From the NCBI GenBank assembly GCA_029247365.1, contig JAQWLJ010000014.1:104780-168779 (forward strand): 64,000 nucleotides of DNA. The letters are read 5' to 3'. This DNA is from Acidimicrobiales bacterium (GTDB lineage Bacteria > Actinomycetota > Acidimicrobiia > Acidimicrobiales > Aldehydirespiratoraceae). The notes beneath the pieces were generated by a model. It was not told the DNA's origin and did not search any database. It worked only from the letters and a program-made list of their open reading frames with translations. Below, one piece after another: positions 19,680-32,925 of the stretch; the first letter of the stretch is position 1; each line of letters starts with the position of its first letter. The position numbers and the translations under genes are program-made.

Positions 19680-20117
19680 TCAGTTCTCAAAGCGTCGGCG
19701 AAGCAGGCCAAGGTTGCGTTTCCAGATTTGCTTGAGGACGATCGCACCGATGAAGCCGCCGACGGGTCCACCCATCCACCAGGGAAAGCGAAGGGTTTCA
19801 TCCCAGACAAACGCGGTTCGGTCGGTGCCGATGGCGGTCAAGGTAAATGCGCCCTCCCCTGTGACGAGACCGTCGTGGCGGACACCCATTTCAGCTGCTT
19901 CGACCCACGAGGTGACCTCCATACGGTCGATCAACTTTACGGGTCCGACCTTGGTGAGGCAGTCGAATGTTGTACCTGTGCCTTCGGTCTGGTCGCCAGT
20001 GAAGGTGATGTCGACTGCATCGCGCATCCACTCAACATGGCTTGAGATGTGTCGAACGTCGGCCCACACAACATCGGGTGAGGCGGCAAGTTCGGCCTCG
20101 ACTCGTATGTGGCTCAT
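19680..20117 (-). CDS. SRPBCC / polyketide cyclase-like protein
   Basis: MSHIRVEAELAASPDVVWADVRHISSHVEWMRDAVDITF fold pattern. Confidence 0.8.
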   Translation of the reverse strand: MSHIRVEAELAASPDVVWADVRHISSHVEWMRDAVDITFTGDQTEGTGTTFDCLTKVGPVKLIDRMEVTSWVEAAEMGVRHDGLVTGEGAFTLTAIGTDRTAFVWDETLRFPWWMGGPVGGFIGAIVLKQIWKRNLGLLRRRFEN

Positions 20118-20884
20118 GCGGGAGAGTTCTTTCGGTAGACGGTGACGTGCACGTCGTGGACGGCGGGATCGAATGGAGTGCGATGCCAATCAGCCCATCG
20201 ATGTTCGAGTGCGAACCCGGTGGCAACCGCAGATGCGTCGAGCTGTTCAGGGGTCCGGTAGTGGATGATCCACGGCCGCATCGTGTTGCCGCCGCTCCGC
20301 ATCTCAATGTGGTGGCCACGAATGAGCTGGTCATTGGCATCGTGCTTGGAGACGGTGAGCACGGCGGCGGCGGCGGTGACATCTCGGACTGAAATGCCTC
20401 CGTCGGTGAGGCCGCCAGCGGGAGGTACGAATCCCTCAATCACGAGCCGACCGTCGTCGGCGAGGAGGCTGTGGCACCCCTGCAGGCAGGCGGACTGTTC
20501 ATCGCCGGTTGGCAGGTTGAAGAACGTGTTGAACGCAGCGAAGACAGCACTGAACGGACCATGGTCGGCGAGCCCGGGAGCACGGCCGAGTGACGCCATG
20601 TCGGCTTCGATCGCAATGATTGCCGCGGCACCGGGCTTGTTGCCCAAGACGTCGAGCATGGCCGGTGACGCATCGACGCCTACCACGGTTGTTCCGTCCG
20701 CCGCGAGCGGAATAGCGAGTCGACCGGTACCGATCCCAAGTTCCAGAACGGGTCGTCCGTCAGCGATGGCAGCGAGCATTGCCACAGTGGCATCGACATC
20801 GCTGACGTCGGCATACCAGTCGTCATACACGTCGGCGAAGCTCTCTCCGTAGCTACTCGGGAGGTAGCCATCTCGCTCAATCAC
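20114..20884 (-). CDS. Class I SAM-dependent methyltransferase
   Basis: GRPVLELGIGTGRLAIPLAADGTTVVGVDASPAML; GTG start. Confidence 0.88.
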   Translation of the reverse strand: MIERDGYLPSSYGESFADVYDDWYADVSDVDATVAMLAAIADGRPVLELGIGTGRLAIPLAADGTTVVGVDASPAMLDVLGNKPGAAAIIAIEADMASLGRAPGLADHGPFSAVFAAFNTFFNLPTGDEQSACLQGCHSLLADDGRLVIEGFVPPAGGLTDGGISVRDVTAAAAVLTVSKHDANDQLIRGHHIEMRSGGNTMRPWIIHYRTPEQLDASAVATGFALEHRWADWHRTPFDPAVHDVHVTVYRKNSPA

Positions 20885-20916
20885 AGGACCAGTGTGCCCG
20901 GTCCTAGGCTGATCCC

Positions 20917-22089
20917 ATGGTGATGACCGGGAGCGACGAGGCGCCGGAGATCTATCTCGACCATGCGGCGAGTACGCCGCTTCGTCGCGCAGCTCGTGCG
21001 GCGTGGCTCGACGCGTCCGAGCGCTACCACGCCAACCCCACCGGCTCGCATCGCGCAGCCCGGGCGGCCCGACGGGCGCTCGATGACGCCCGCGACGAGA
21101 TCGCCGCCACACTCGGCCGGTCGCCGGCCGAGGTGGTCTTCACCAGTGGTGGGAGCGAGGCCGACAACATGGCCATTCGTGGTGTACTCCACGATCGTGG
21201 TGGCGCAGCGGTTTGCTCCGCCGGTGAGCATCACGCAGTGCTCGAACCCGTCGAACACGCTGGTGGCGTTACCGTTGGGCTCGAGGCTGACGGCACGGTT
21301 TCGCCTGAGGGACTTGCTGAGGTCTTGCGGGCAACGGAGTCGGTGAGTGTCGTGTCGATCATGGCGGTCAACAACGAGACGGGGGTGATCAATGACATCC
21401 CTGCGCTGGTCGACGCCACTCGTGCCTACGCACCCGATGCCGTGTTCCATACCGATGCCGTGCAGGCGATGAGTTGGCTCGACCTCCGTGTCCATGTCGC
21501 TGACGCCGATCTCGTCTCGATCACTGGCCACAAGCTCGGCGGCCCGGTCGGCACCGGCGCGTTACTGATGAGTGATGGCGTCGTACTCGATCCGCTGATC
21601 CTCGGCGGTGGCCAGGAACGGGGGCGTCGCGCCGGAACCCCCGACGTTGCTGGAGCGGTGGCGTTCGCGGCGGCTGCCACCGGTGCCGATACCGAGCGCT
21701 CTGAAGTCGTGGATCGGCTTGGTGCGCTCCGCGACCGTCTCCTCGTTGGGCTCCGGTCACAGCTCGGTGACCTTGTGCTGCCAACCGTTCTCGACGGCGG
21801 CGCACCGGTGGTCGCTGGAATCGCTCACATCATGCTGCGTGATCTCGAAGCCGAAGCCCTGCTCTTTCTCCTCGACGCCGCAGGCCTCCGTGCTTCTGCT
21901 GCCTCGTCGTGTTCCAGCGGAGCGCAGGACCCGTCTCATGTCCTCGCGGCGATGGGGATAGACCGGACGGTTGCCCAGGGATCGCTACGACTGTCGCTCG
22001 GCCACACCTCGACTGACGCCGATGTCGACGCGGCGCTTGCGATCATTCCGCCCGCTGTGGAGCGCCTTGTTACCCATGGAGGTGGCTGA
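20917..22089 (+). CDS. Cysteine desulfurase (NifS/IscS-like)
   Basis: YLDHAASTPLR; SITGHKLGGPVGTGAL PLP lysine; SAASSCSSG catalytic Cys loop. Confidence 0.93.
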   Translation: MVMTGSDEAPEIYLDHAASTPLRRAARAAWLDASERYHANPTGSHRAARAARRALDDARDEIAATLGRSPAEVVFTSGGSEADNMAIRGVLHDRGGAAVCSAGEHHAVLEPVEHAGGVTVGLEADGTVSPEGLAEVLRATESVSVVSIMAVNNETGVINDIPALVDATRAYAPDAVFHTDAVQAMSWLDLRVHVADADLVSITGHKLGGPVGTGALLMSDGVVLDPLILGGGQERGRRAGTPDVAGAVAFAAAATGADTERSEVVDRLGALRDRLLVGLRSQLGDLVLPTVLDGGAPVVAGIAHIMLRDLEAEALLFLLDAAGLRASAASSCSSGAQDPSHVLAAMGIDRTVAQGSLRLSLGHTSTDADVDAALAIIPPAVERLVTHGGG

Positions 22090-23158
22090 GGTGCCTGCAC
22101 CTTCACGCGAACCGGTGCTCGTGATGATGTCGGGCGGTGTTGATTCGTCTGTCGCCGCTGCGCTGCTGCTCGGCGCCGGCCACGAGGTCGTCGGCGTCAC
22201 CATGAAACTCTGGGGCGGGCCTTCCGACACCGGTTGTTGTGCGGTGAGCGATGTCGACGATGCCCGTCGAGTCGCCGACCGGCTTGGCATTGAGCACCAC
22301 GTCTTCAACTTCGGCGAAGACTTCGAACGCGACGTCGTTGGTCCCTACGTTGGCGACCATGCGGCCGGCCGAACGCCCAACCCGTGTATCGAATGTAATC
22401 GGTACCTCAAGTTCGACCGACTTGTTCGTCGAGCCGACGCCCTGGGTTTCGATCGGATCGCCACTGGGCATCACGCCCGTGTCATCGACACGCCGGGCGG
22501 CCCTCGACTTGCGCGTGGGATCGATGGCGCCAAGGACCAGTCCTACGTACTTCATGTGATCGACGAGTCGGTTTTGAGGCGTTTGTTCCTGCCGGTGGGG
22601 GCAATGACAAAGGCCGACGTCCGAGCGATCGCCACCGACCTCGATCTCCGCACGGCGACCAAGCCCGAGAGTCAGGATGTCTGCTTCATTACCAACGAAC
22701 ATGGCCGAAAGTCCTTTCTCGGCGATCGCATTCCGCTGCGGTCAGCGCGTGTGCAGGACAGCGAGGGCAAAGAACTCGGCTCGGTTTCTTCGGTTGAGTT
22801 GGTAACGATCGGGCAGCGCAAGGGGCTCGGTCTGGCGGGGGGCTCCGATCCTCGGTACGTCGTCGATGTCGATGCTGCGCCGGGCCGTCAGCCGGTGGTA
22901 ACCGTCGGCGAGAAGGCCGATCTCGCCGTTGACCTCACGCCGCTCGAGTCGTGGCGCTGGGTTGGCGAAGCGCTGGACGATACGGACCTGAGCTTCCAGT
23001 GCTCTGCCCACGGCTCGCCCGCACCCGGCCGTGTCGTCCACGGGGGGGTCGAGTGGGCGGCACCCCACCGCAAGATCGCACTGGGGCAGAGCGTTGTGGC
23101 CTATGACGCCCACGGTTGTGTGGTCGGTGGCGGGATCGCCGACCGGCTTCCGATCTGA
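22076..23158 (+). CDS. mnmA: tRNA-specific 2-thiouridylase
   Basis: MSGGVDSSVAAALLL PP-loop; GRTPNPCIECNRYLKF; PESQDVCFI. Confidence 0.95.
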   Translation: MEVAEVPAPSREPVLVMMSGGVDSSVAAALLLGAGHEVVGVTMKLWGGPSDTGCCAVSDVDDARRVADRLGIEHHVFNFGEDFERDVVGPYVGDHAAGRTPNPCIECNRYLKFDRLVRRADALGFDRIATGHHARVIDTPGGPRLARGIDGAKDQSYVLHVIDESVLRRLFLPVGAMTKADVRAIATDLDLRTATKPESQDVCFITNEHGRKSFLGDRIPLRSARVQDSEGKELGSVSSVELVTIGQRKGLGLAGGSDPRYVVDVDAAPGRQPVVTVGEKADLAVDLTPLESWRWVGEALDDTDLSFQCSAHGSPAPGRVVHGGVEWAAPHRKIALGQSVVAYDAHGCVVGGGIADRLPI

Positions 23159-26779
<3,621 letters not shown>

Positions 26780-26787
<8 letters not shown>

Positions 26788-27208
26788 CGGTGAAATTCCA
26801 GTCGATTGTCTCGGTCTCGCCTGGCCGCGAGATCTCCTCGTAGACCGCCACCGCACAGTTGTCATCGGCTGCAAGCGCGTCGATCACCTGACCCTCGCCA
26901 GGCGTGAACAGGTACTGCTGGAGGCCCTCGACGTAGCGGGTCTGACTTGTGACGTCGACACCGAACTGACAGTTGCTGTTCGGTGAGATCGTCAGTCGAA
27001 CCAGTCGGTAGCCGGGCGCAAGATCGATCCCGACCTGTTGCTGCTGCAAGACCTCGTCGCCCCGCTGCGGGACGATGCCGTCGATGCCGGGCGCATTCAG
27101 CACGGAAATGTCACCGCGATCGTTGCCGCCCACCAGCGCAGCCACGACGAACAGCAGGGTGCCGAGGCCGAGCAGGGTCGAAAAGATGATGTATTGGCGT
27201 CGCTGCAC
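26780..27208 (-). CDS. Hypothetical secreted/membrane-anchored protein
   Basis: N-terminal TM/signal helix FSTLLGLGTLLFVVAALVGG; 142 aa. Confidence 0.6.
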
Positions 27209-27296
27209 CTTCTAATTCTGCCAGAGCCGCGAGCGCTATCCGGTGCCGGGCGGGGAGCCACCAAGCGTAAGCGGGGGCCGGTTACGTTGTACGACG

Positions 27297-29150
27297 ATGT
27301 CCGCCTTGCGCCCCGATGGCGATGTAGGCCGTGTGCTTGGCGGCCGATACCGACTCCTGACACCGATCGGTGCCGGGGCATCGGCGCGCGTCTACCTCGC
27401 AGATGACATCACGCTGCGCCGCCGGGTCGCGGTCAAGGTGTTGCACGCCGGACTTACTCATGATCCTCAGTTCCTGCATCGCTTTCGTGCTGAAGCGCGT
27501 TCGGCTGCATCGCTCAATAGCCCCAACATTCTCGGTGTGTTCGACTGGGGCCACGACGATGTTGCGTACCTGGTCACGGAGTATCTCGGGGGTGGGAGTC
27601 TCCGGTCGGTCCTCGACGTAGGCCATCGGCTTTCGCTAAGCCAGGCGCTGCTCGTCGGTCTCGAGGCATCACGAGGGCTCGACTATGCCCATAGCCAGGA
27701 GTTGGTGCATCGCGACATCAAACCGGCGAATCTGCTGTTCGGCGAAGACGGGCGACTCCGTATCGCCGATTTCGGTCTGGCGCGAGCGATCGCTGAAGCC
27801 GGGTGGACTGACGAAGCCGGCTCGATGGTTGGCACTGCCCGCTACGCCGCACCCGAGCAAGCGCGCGGCGAGCGGGTCGGGCCCGCGGCCGACGTCTTTG
27901 CGCTTGCGTTGTCGATCAACGAATCGGTCAGTGGGGAGGTGCCGTTCGTGAGCGACACCCTTGTTGGGACCCTGATGGCGCGAGCCGAGACGCCCTTCGA
28001 GCCCCACCCCCACTTGGGTCTACTCATACCCGTGCTCCGTGGTGCAGGCGCGCTCGATCCCAATCATCGCCCATCTGCCGCTGAGCTTGTCGCGTCGTTG
28101 ATGTCGGCCGCCTTCGACCTTCCTCGACCCGCCCCCTTGCCGCTCGTCGGCGCGAGCGCCGCCGAAAGTGCCACGCTCGACCCGACCGAACACGGCACGC
28201 TGCACAGCGCATCTGTTCCGGCACCTGTCTCGCCGATCGACGAGACCGCACCGGCCCGGCGCTGGCCGTGGGCCATGCTCTTGGCCGCAATCGTTGCACT
28301 CGCTGCTGCCGCAGTCGTGAGCGCATGGCAGGCCGATGCCGAGGCGCCCGATCTGGTGCCGGTCGTGGCCGGTCAGGACCGCTCGACCGCAGTTGCGGAA
28401 TTGGCGGCGTTCGGCTGGGAGCTCGAGTTTGTTGACGTACGGGAAGAAGGCACGGTGCCCGACGAGGTCGTACGTACCAATCCGCCACCCGGTCAGGAGC
28501 TCGCTGCCGGCGAAATCCTACAGTTGTTCGTGTCCCTTGGTGAACCGCTCGTCGTCGTACCGAACACGATTGGTCTTACGATCACCGATGCCCGCGATCG
28601 TCTTGTTGCGTCGGGGTTTACTGTTGCCGAGATCCAAGAGGTCGCAGACGAAGCTGTCGCAGCGGGGCTGGTCGTCGATGTGGTCACTCCGGGGGGCGCG
28701 GCCGAACTCGAGTCAGGTGCAGTCGTCGTTCTTGTGGTCTCCACCGGTCCTGAAGACCGGGTCATCCCCAGCATCCCGGGGAGTGGCGATCTCGCCGAGG
28801 CGGTTGGCCAACTCGCCGAGCTTCGGTTGACGGTCGCCGAGGTACGTGAGTTCGACGAGGAGGTTCCCGCAGGCGATATCATCGGCTACGAGCCTTCTCC
28901 TGGCGCCTTCGTTGCAGTCGGGACCGAGGTCGTGATCTATGTGTCCGACGGTCCTGTGCCGCGCCCTGTTCCGGCTGTGATTGGCCTCGCCGTCGACGAG
29001 GCGACGAACATTCTCGAGGGGGAAGGCTTTGTCGTGGTCGGCGTGCAGGGGTCGCCCACGCTCCCGGTGCTCGCAACCGACCCACCGGCCGGCGAGATCT
29101 ACGCAAGGGGCACCGAGATCGTCATCGCCACCAGCCTTACAGCCGACTGA
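27297..29150 (+). CDS. Serine/threonine protein kinase with four PASTA repeats
   Basis: VHRDIKPANLLF and IADFGLARA; TM helix WAMLLAAIVALAAAAVVSAW; four extracellular PASTA-like repeats. Confidence 0.92.
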   Translation: MSALRPDGDVGRVLGGRYRLLTPIGAGASARVYLADDITLRRRVAVKVLHAGLTHDPQFLHRFRAEARSAASLNSPNILGVFDWGHDDVAYLVTEYLGGGSLRSVLDVGHRLSLSQALLVGLEASRGLDYAHSQELVHRDIKPANLLFGEDGRLRIADFGLARAIAEAGWTDEAGSMVGTARYAAPEQARGERVGPAADVFALALSINESVSGEVPFVSDTLVGTLMARAETPFEPHPHLGLLIPVLRGAGALDPNHRPSAAELVASLMSAAFDLPRPAPLPLVGASAAESATLDPTEHGTLHSASVPAPVSPIDETAPARRWPWAMLLAAIVALAAAAVVSAWQADAEAPDLVPVVAGQDRSTAVAELAAFGWELEFVDVREEGTVPDEVVRTNPPPGQELAAGEILQLFVSLGEPLVVVPNTIGLTITDARDRLVASGFTVAEIQEVADEAVAAGLVVDVVTPGGAAELESGAVVVLVVSTGPEDRVIPSIPGSGDLAEAVGQLAELRLTVAEVREFDEEVPAGDIIGYEPSPGAFVAVGTEVVIYVSDGPVPRPVPAVIGLAVDEATNILEGEGFVVVGVQGSPTLPVLATDPPAGEIYARGTEIVIATSLTAD

Positions 29151-29168
29151 CTGCGGCCTGTATGTATT

Positions 29169-29633
29169 TTACGGTTCGGTGATTTCGTCGACACGCCGGA
29201 TCAGATCGCGAACGAGGTCCGGTGCGTCGGCCTCAGATGAGTGAACTCCCGGTGGTGGGGTCAAAACCGACGCGAGGGCAAGTACCTTCGACGAGTCGCC
29301 CGTGAGCTTGATCGCGCCGCCAAGCAGCGCCGGCATGACCTGGGCCGGATCACGATCGACGAAAAGTTGCTTCGCTACCCCCCATGGCACCTCGATGCTG
29401 AAGTCGGAGTCGTCGAGGTGCCCTTCCTCGAGCAGGAGCGCAGGGCCCGTGGAGTCGATGTGGCCGAGGATTGGTTCTTCGGCAAAGGGTGGGTCGGTGA
29501 CTGTGACATTGGCAGCGAGTCGGAGCGCGGCGTCACCCGCAGCCTGCGTGGCCTCAGCTTCATGGTTGGCGTACTCAACGCGAAGCTCTCGCATCGCAGC
29601 GATCCACTCGGGACTCAAAAAGGGGTAGCGCAT
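29169..29633 (-). CDS. SCP2 sterol-binding-domain-like protein
   Basis: ILGHIDSTGPALLLEEGHLDDSDFSIEVPWGVAKQLFVDRDPAQVMPALLGGAIKLTGDSSKVLAL. Confidence 0.55.
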   Translation of the reverse strand: MRYPFLSPEWIAAMRELRVEYANHEAEATQAAGDAALRLAANVTVTDPPFAEEPILGHIDSTGPALLLEEGHLDDSDFSIEVPWGVAKQLFVDRDPAQVMPALLGGAIKLTGDSSKVLALASVLTPPPGVHSSEADAPDLVRDLIRRVDEITEP

Positions 29634-29709
29634 CGTCTGCCAGGGTACGGGAACTCGAGGGGCGGTAACGCACCGTGCAGGGCCCGACAGTGCCCGTATC
29701 CTTCAGCGC

Positions 29710-30012
29710 ATGTCTGAACGCATCACCCGTGACGAGGTGATCCATGTGGCGCGGCTGGCTCGCCTCGAGCTGACCGATGCCGAGATCGATGAGTTCACCG
29801 GCCAGCTCGGTGACATTCTCGAACACGCCGCCGACGTCGAAGCCCTCGACGTCGGCGATATCGAACCGACCTCGCACCCGCTACCGATGAGTAATGTTTT
29901 ACGGGCCGATGTGCGGCGCCTGTCGCTCGAGCGCAACGAGTTCCTTGCGCAGGCTCCAGCGGCCGAGGCGGGACAATTCCGCGTTCCACCGATTCTGGGG
30001 GAGGAGCCGTGA
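29710..30012 (+). CDS. gatC: Asp-tRNA(Asn)/Glu-tRNA(Gln) amidotransferase subunit C
   Basis: ITRDEVIHVARLARLELTDAEIDEFTGQLGDILEHAADVEALD; upstream of gatA. Confidence 0.95.
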   Translation: MSERITRDEVIHVARLARLELTDAEIDEFTGQLGDILEHAADVEALDVGDIEPTSHPLPMSNVLRADVRRLSLERNEFLAQAPAAEAGQFRVPPILGEEP

Positions 30013-31442
30013 GCGCGCTCGACATCGCCGCTGCTGTCCGGAGCGGTGAGCGTTCCGCCGCTGACGTCGTCGACGAGTACCTCGCCCGAATCGATGCCCG
30101 TGACGGGGAGCTGAATGCCTTCAACCTTGTGCTGGCCGAGGAGGCACGGGCAGCTGCGGCTGCCGTCGATGCCACGGTCGCCGCCGGCGACGACCCCGGT
30201 CCGCTCGCAGGCGTTCCGGTCGCACTGAAGGACAACATGTGCACCCGGGGTGTCGCCACGACGTGCAGTTCGAAGATCCTTGAAGGTTGGCAGCCGCCCT
30301 ACGACGCCACCGTTGTCGAGCGCCTCGCCGCTGCGGGCGCTGTGGCCGTCGGCAAGACCAACCTCGATGAGTTCGCCATGGGCTCGTCGACGGAGAACTC
30401 CGCGTTTGGCCCGACCCGCAACCCACTCGATGTTGACCGCGTGCCCGGCGGCTCCAGCGGCGGTTCGGCCGCTGCGGTCGCAGCCGGCCTCGCTGCGATC
30501 TCGCTCGGCTCCGACACGGGTGGCTCGATCCGCCAGCCCGCTGCGTTCTGCGGTGTCGTCGGAATGAAGCCGACCTACGGCGCAGTTTCCCGCTATGGCC
30601 TAATCGCGTTCGGTTCTTCGCTCGATCAGATTGGCCCGTTCTCGACCTCGGTCGCCGACTCGGCGGCTGTCTTGGAAGTGATCGGCGGCCACGACCCGCT
30701 CGACTCGACGTCGATCGACGCCCCCACGTTTGATTTGCAGGCGGTACTTGATCGCGGGGTCGAGGGTTTGCGCATTGGCATCTTGCGCGAGCTCAGTGGC
30801 GGGCCCGACAGCGTCGAAGGCATCACCTCTGACGTGCAGGATCGCGCCGCCGCAGCTGCCGCAGCCCTCGAGGCGGCGGGTGCAAGCGTGCAGGAGGTGT
30901 CGGTCCCCTCAGCCACGCTTGGGCTCTCCGCGTACTACCTGGTCGCTCCCGCCGAAGCGTCGTCGAACCTCAGCCGGTTCGATGGTGTTCGGTTCGGCCT
31001 CAGGATCGACGCGCCGACCACTGGCGAGATGATGACCGCAACTCGCACGGCCGGTTTCGGTACTGAGGTCAAACGGCGGATCATGCTCGGCACGTACGCG
31101 CTGTCGGCTGGCTACTACGACGCCTTCTATGGCAAGGCGCTCAAGGTCCGCACGCTGATGCTGGCGGAGTTCGCGACCGCGTACGAACAGGTCGATCTCT
31201 TGCTCACGCCCACGGCACCCACCACAGCGTTCCCGCTCGGCGAACGAACGGCCGACCCGATGACGATGTACGTCAATGACGTGTGCACCATCCCGTCGAA
31301 TCTCACTGGCCACCCCGGTATCTCGGTGCCGTTCGGAGTCGGTGACGACGGCATGCCCGTGGGTGTTCAGCTGCTCGGTCCCGCACTGAGCGAGCCGACC
31401 ATCTATCAGGCTGCCGCCGTGCTCGAGGAGGTTGCTCCGTGA
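30009..31442 (+). CDS. gatA: Asp-tRNA(Asn)/Glu-tRNA(Gln) amidotransferase subunit A
   Basis: Amidase signature GGSSGGSAAAVAAGLAAISLGSDTGGSIRQPAAFCG. Confidence 0.96.
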   Translation: MSALDIAAAVRSGERSAADVVDEYLARIDARDGELNAFNLVLAEEARAAAAAVDATVAAGDDPGPLAGVPVALKDNMCTRGVATTCSSKILEGWQPPYDATVVERLAAAGAVAVGKTNLDEFAMGSSTENSAFGPTRNPLDVDRVPGGSSGGSAAAVAAGLAAISLGSDTGGSIRQPAAFCGVVGMKPTYGAVSRYGLIAFGSSLDQIGPFSTSVADSAAVLEVIGGHDPLDSTSIDAPTFDLQAVLDRGVEGLRIGILRELSGGPDSVEGITSDVQDRAAAAAAALEAAGASVQEVSVPSATLGLSAYYLVAPAEASSNLSRFDGVRFGLRIDAPTTGEMMTATRTAGFGTEVKRRIMLGTYALSAGYYDAFYGKALKVRTLMLAEFATAYEQVDLLLTPTAPTTAFPLGERTADPMTMYVNDVCTIPSNLTGHPGISVPFGVGDDGMPVGVQLLGPALSEPTIYQAAAVLEEVAP

Positions 31443-32893
31443 CCGGTCTGCACGAACCGACGCTGCCGGCCGAGTGGGAACTCGTTGTCGGCCTGGAGGT
31501 CCACGTGGAGCTCGCCACGCAGACGAAGCTGTTCTGCGGGTGCGCTAACGAGTTCTCGACCGAACCCAACACGAACGTGTGCCCCACCTGCCTCGGTCTG
31601 CCGGGGTCGCTACCGGTGATGAACGAGACGGTGGTCGACTTTGCGATGCGACTGGGTCGCGCCCTTGGTTGTTCAATCCACCCGTCGGTCATGGCGAGGA
31701 AGAACTACTTCTACCCCGACATGGCGAAGGACTTCCAGACCACTCAGTACGACCAGCCGACCAATCGCGATGGTGAGCTCGCTCTCGCGGACGGGACCGT
31801 TGTCGGTATCGAGCGGGCCCATATCGAAGAGGATGCGGGCAAAACCACCCACGTGGGTGGAGGTGGGCGGATCAACGACGCGACCTATTCGCTCGTCGAC
31901 TACAACCGCGCCGGCGTGCCGTTGGTCGAGATCGTGAGCCACCCCGACATCCGAACCGTCGAGCACGCCAAGGCGTACGTCTCGGAGCTCCGCGACATCC
32001 TTCTGGCGATTGCGGTCAGCGATGCCAAGATGGAGGAGGGCTCGATGCGGGTCGATGCGAACGTGTCGGTCCGCCCGGTCGGATCTAGCGAGCTCCGCAC
32101 CCGTTGTGAGCTGAAGAACATCAACTCCATCCGATCGCTCGGTCGCGCAATCGAGTACGAAGCCTGTCGCCATGTCGACCTGTACGAGTCGGATGAGGCC
32201 CCCCGTCAGGAGACCCGTCACTGGGATGAGGACGGTGGCCGCTCCACCGCCGGTCGCTCCAAGGAAGACGCCGACGATTACCGCTACTTCCAGGAACCCG
32301 ACCTCGTTCCACTTACGCCGACGCCCGAGCAGGTCGCGGCGATCGATGGCGCCATGCCGGTGCTTCCCGCCGCCCGCCGGGCCCGCCTCGGAGAGCTGTC
32401 CGCCGTCGCTGACGACGTGGTCGCCACAGTGGTCGAGCGCTGCCAAGATGCGCTGGCGCTCGGTGCGATCGAAGCCGGAGCCGATGCCGACAAGGTCCTG
32501 ACCCGTATCCAGAATGACCTCGCGGTGGACGACTGGTCCGCAGTCACCGGTCAAACGCTGGCAACGCTGGTCCAAATGGAGTCTGGTGGTGAGCTCTCGG
32601 CAACGCAGGCCAAGCAGGTCCTTGCTGACATGGCAGCGGGGAATCATGGCGGCGACCCGAAGTCAATCGCCGAGGCCCGTGGCTTCGAAGCGATGGAATC
32701 CGATGCACTCGAAACACTCATTGATCAGCTCATCAACGACAACCCCGATGAATGGTTCCGTTTCACCAGCGACGATGAGGGCGACCGGAAGAAGATGCAG
32801 GGCTTCTTCACTGGCCAAATTATGAAGGCCACCAAGGGTCAGGCTGACGGCCGTGCCGTCGCCGAACTCCTCAGCCGCAAGTCAGCCGGCTGA
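31439..32893 (+). CDS. gatB: Asp-tRNA(Asn)/Glu-tRNA(Gln) amidotransferase subunit B
   Basis: WELVVGLEVHVELATQTKLFCGC; CPTCLGLPGSLPVMN; C-terminal GatB/YqeY domain. Confidence 0.96.
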   Translation: MTGLHEPTLPAEWELVVGLEVHVELATQTKLFCGCANEFSTEPNTNVCPTCLGLPGSLPVMNETVVDFAMRLGRALGCSIHPSVMARKNYFYPDMAKDFQTTQYDQPTNRDGELALADGTVVGIERAHIEEDAGKTTHVGGGGRINDATYSLVDYNRAGVPLVEIVSHPDIRTVEHAKAYVSELRDILLAIAVSDAKMEEGSMRVDANVSVRPVGSSELRTRCELKNINSIRSLGRAIEYEACRHVDLYESDEAPRQETRHWDEDGGRSTAGRSKEDADDYRYFQEPDLVPLTPTPEQVAAIDGAMPVLPAARRARLGELSAVADDVVATVVERCQDALALGAIEAGADADKVLTRIQNDLAVDDWSAVTGQTLATLVQMESGGELSATQAKQVLADMAAGNHGGDPKSIAEARGFEAMESDALETLIDQLINDNPDEWFRFTSDDEGDRKKMQGFFTGQIMKATKGQADGRAVAELLSRKSAG

Positions 32894-32925
32894 GGTCTTG
32901 GGCTGCGACGCTCGCCTGGCGGGGG

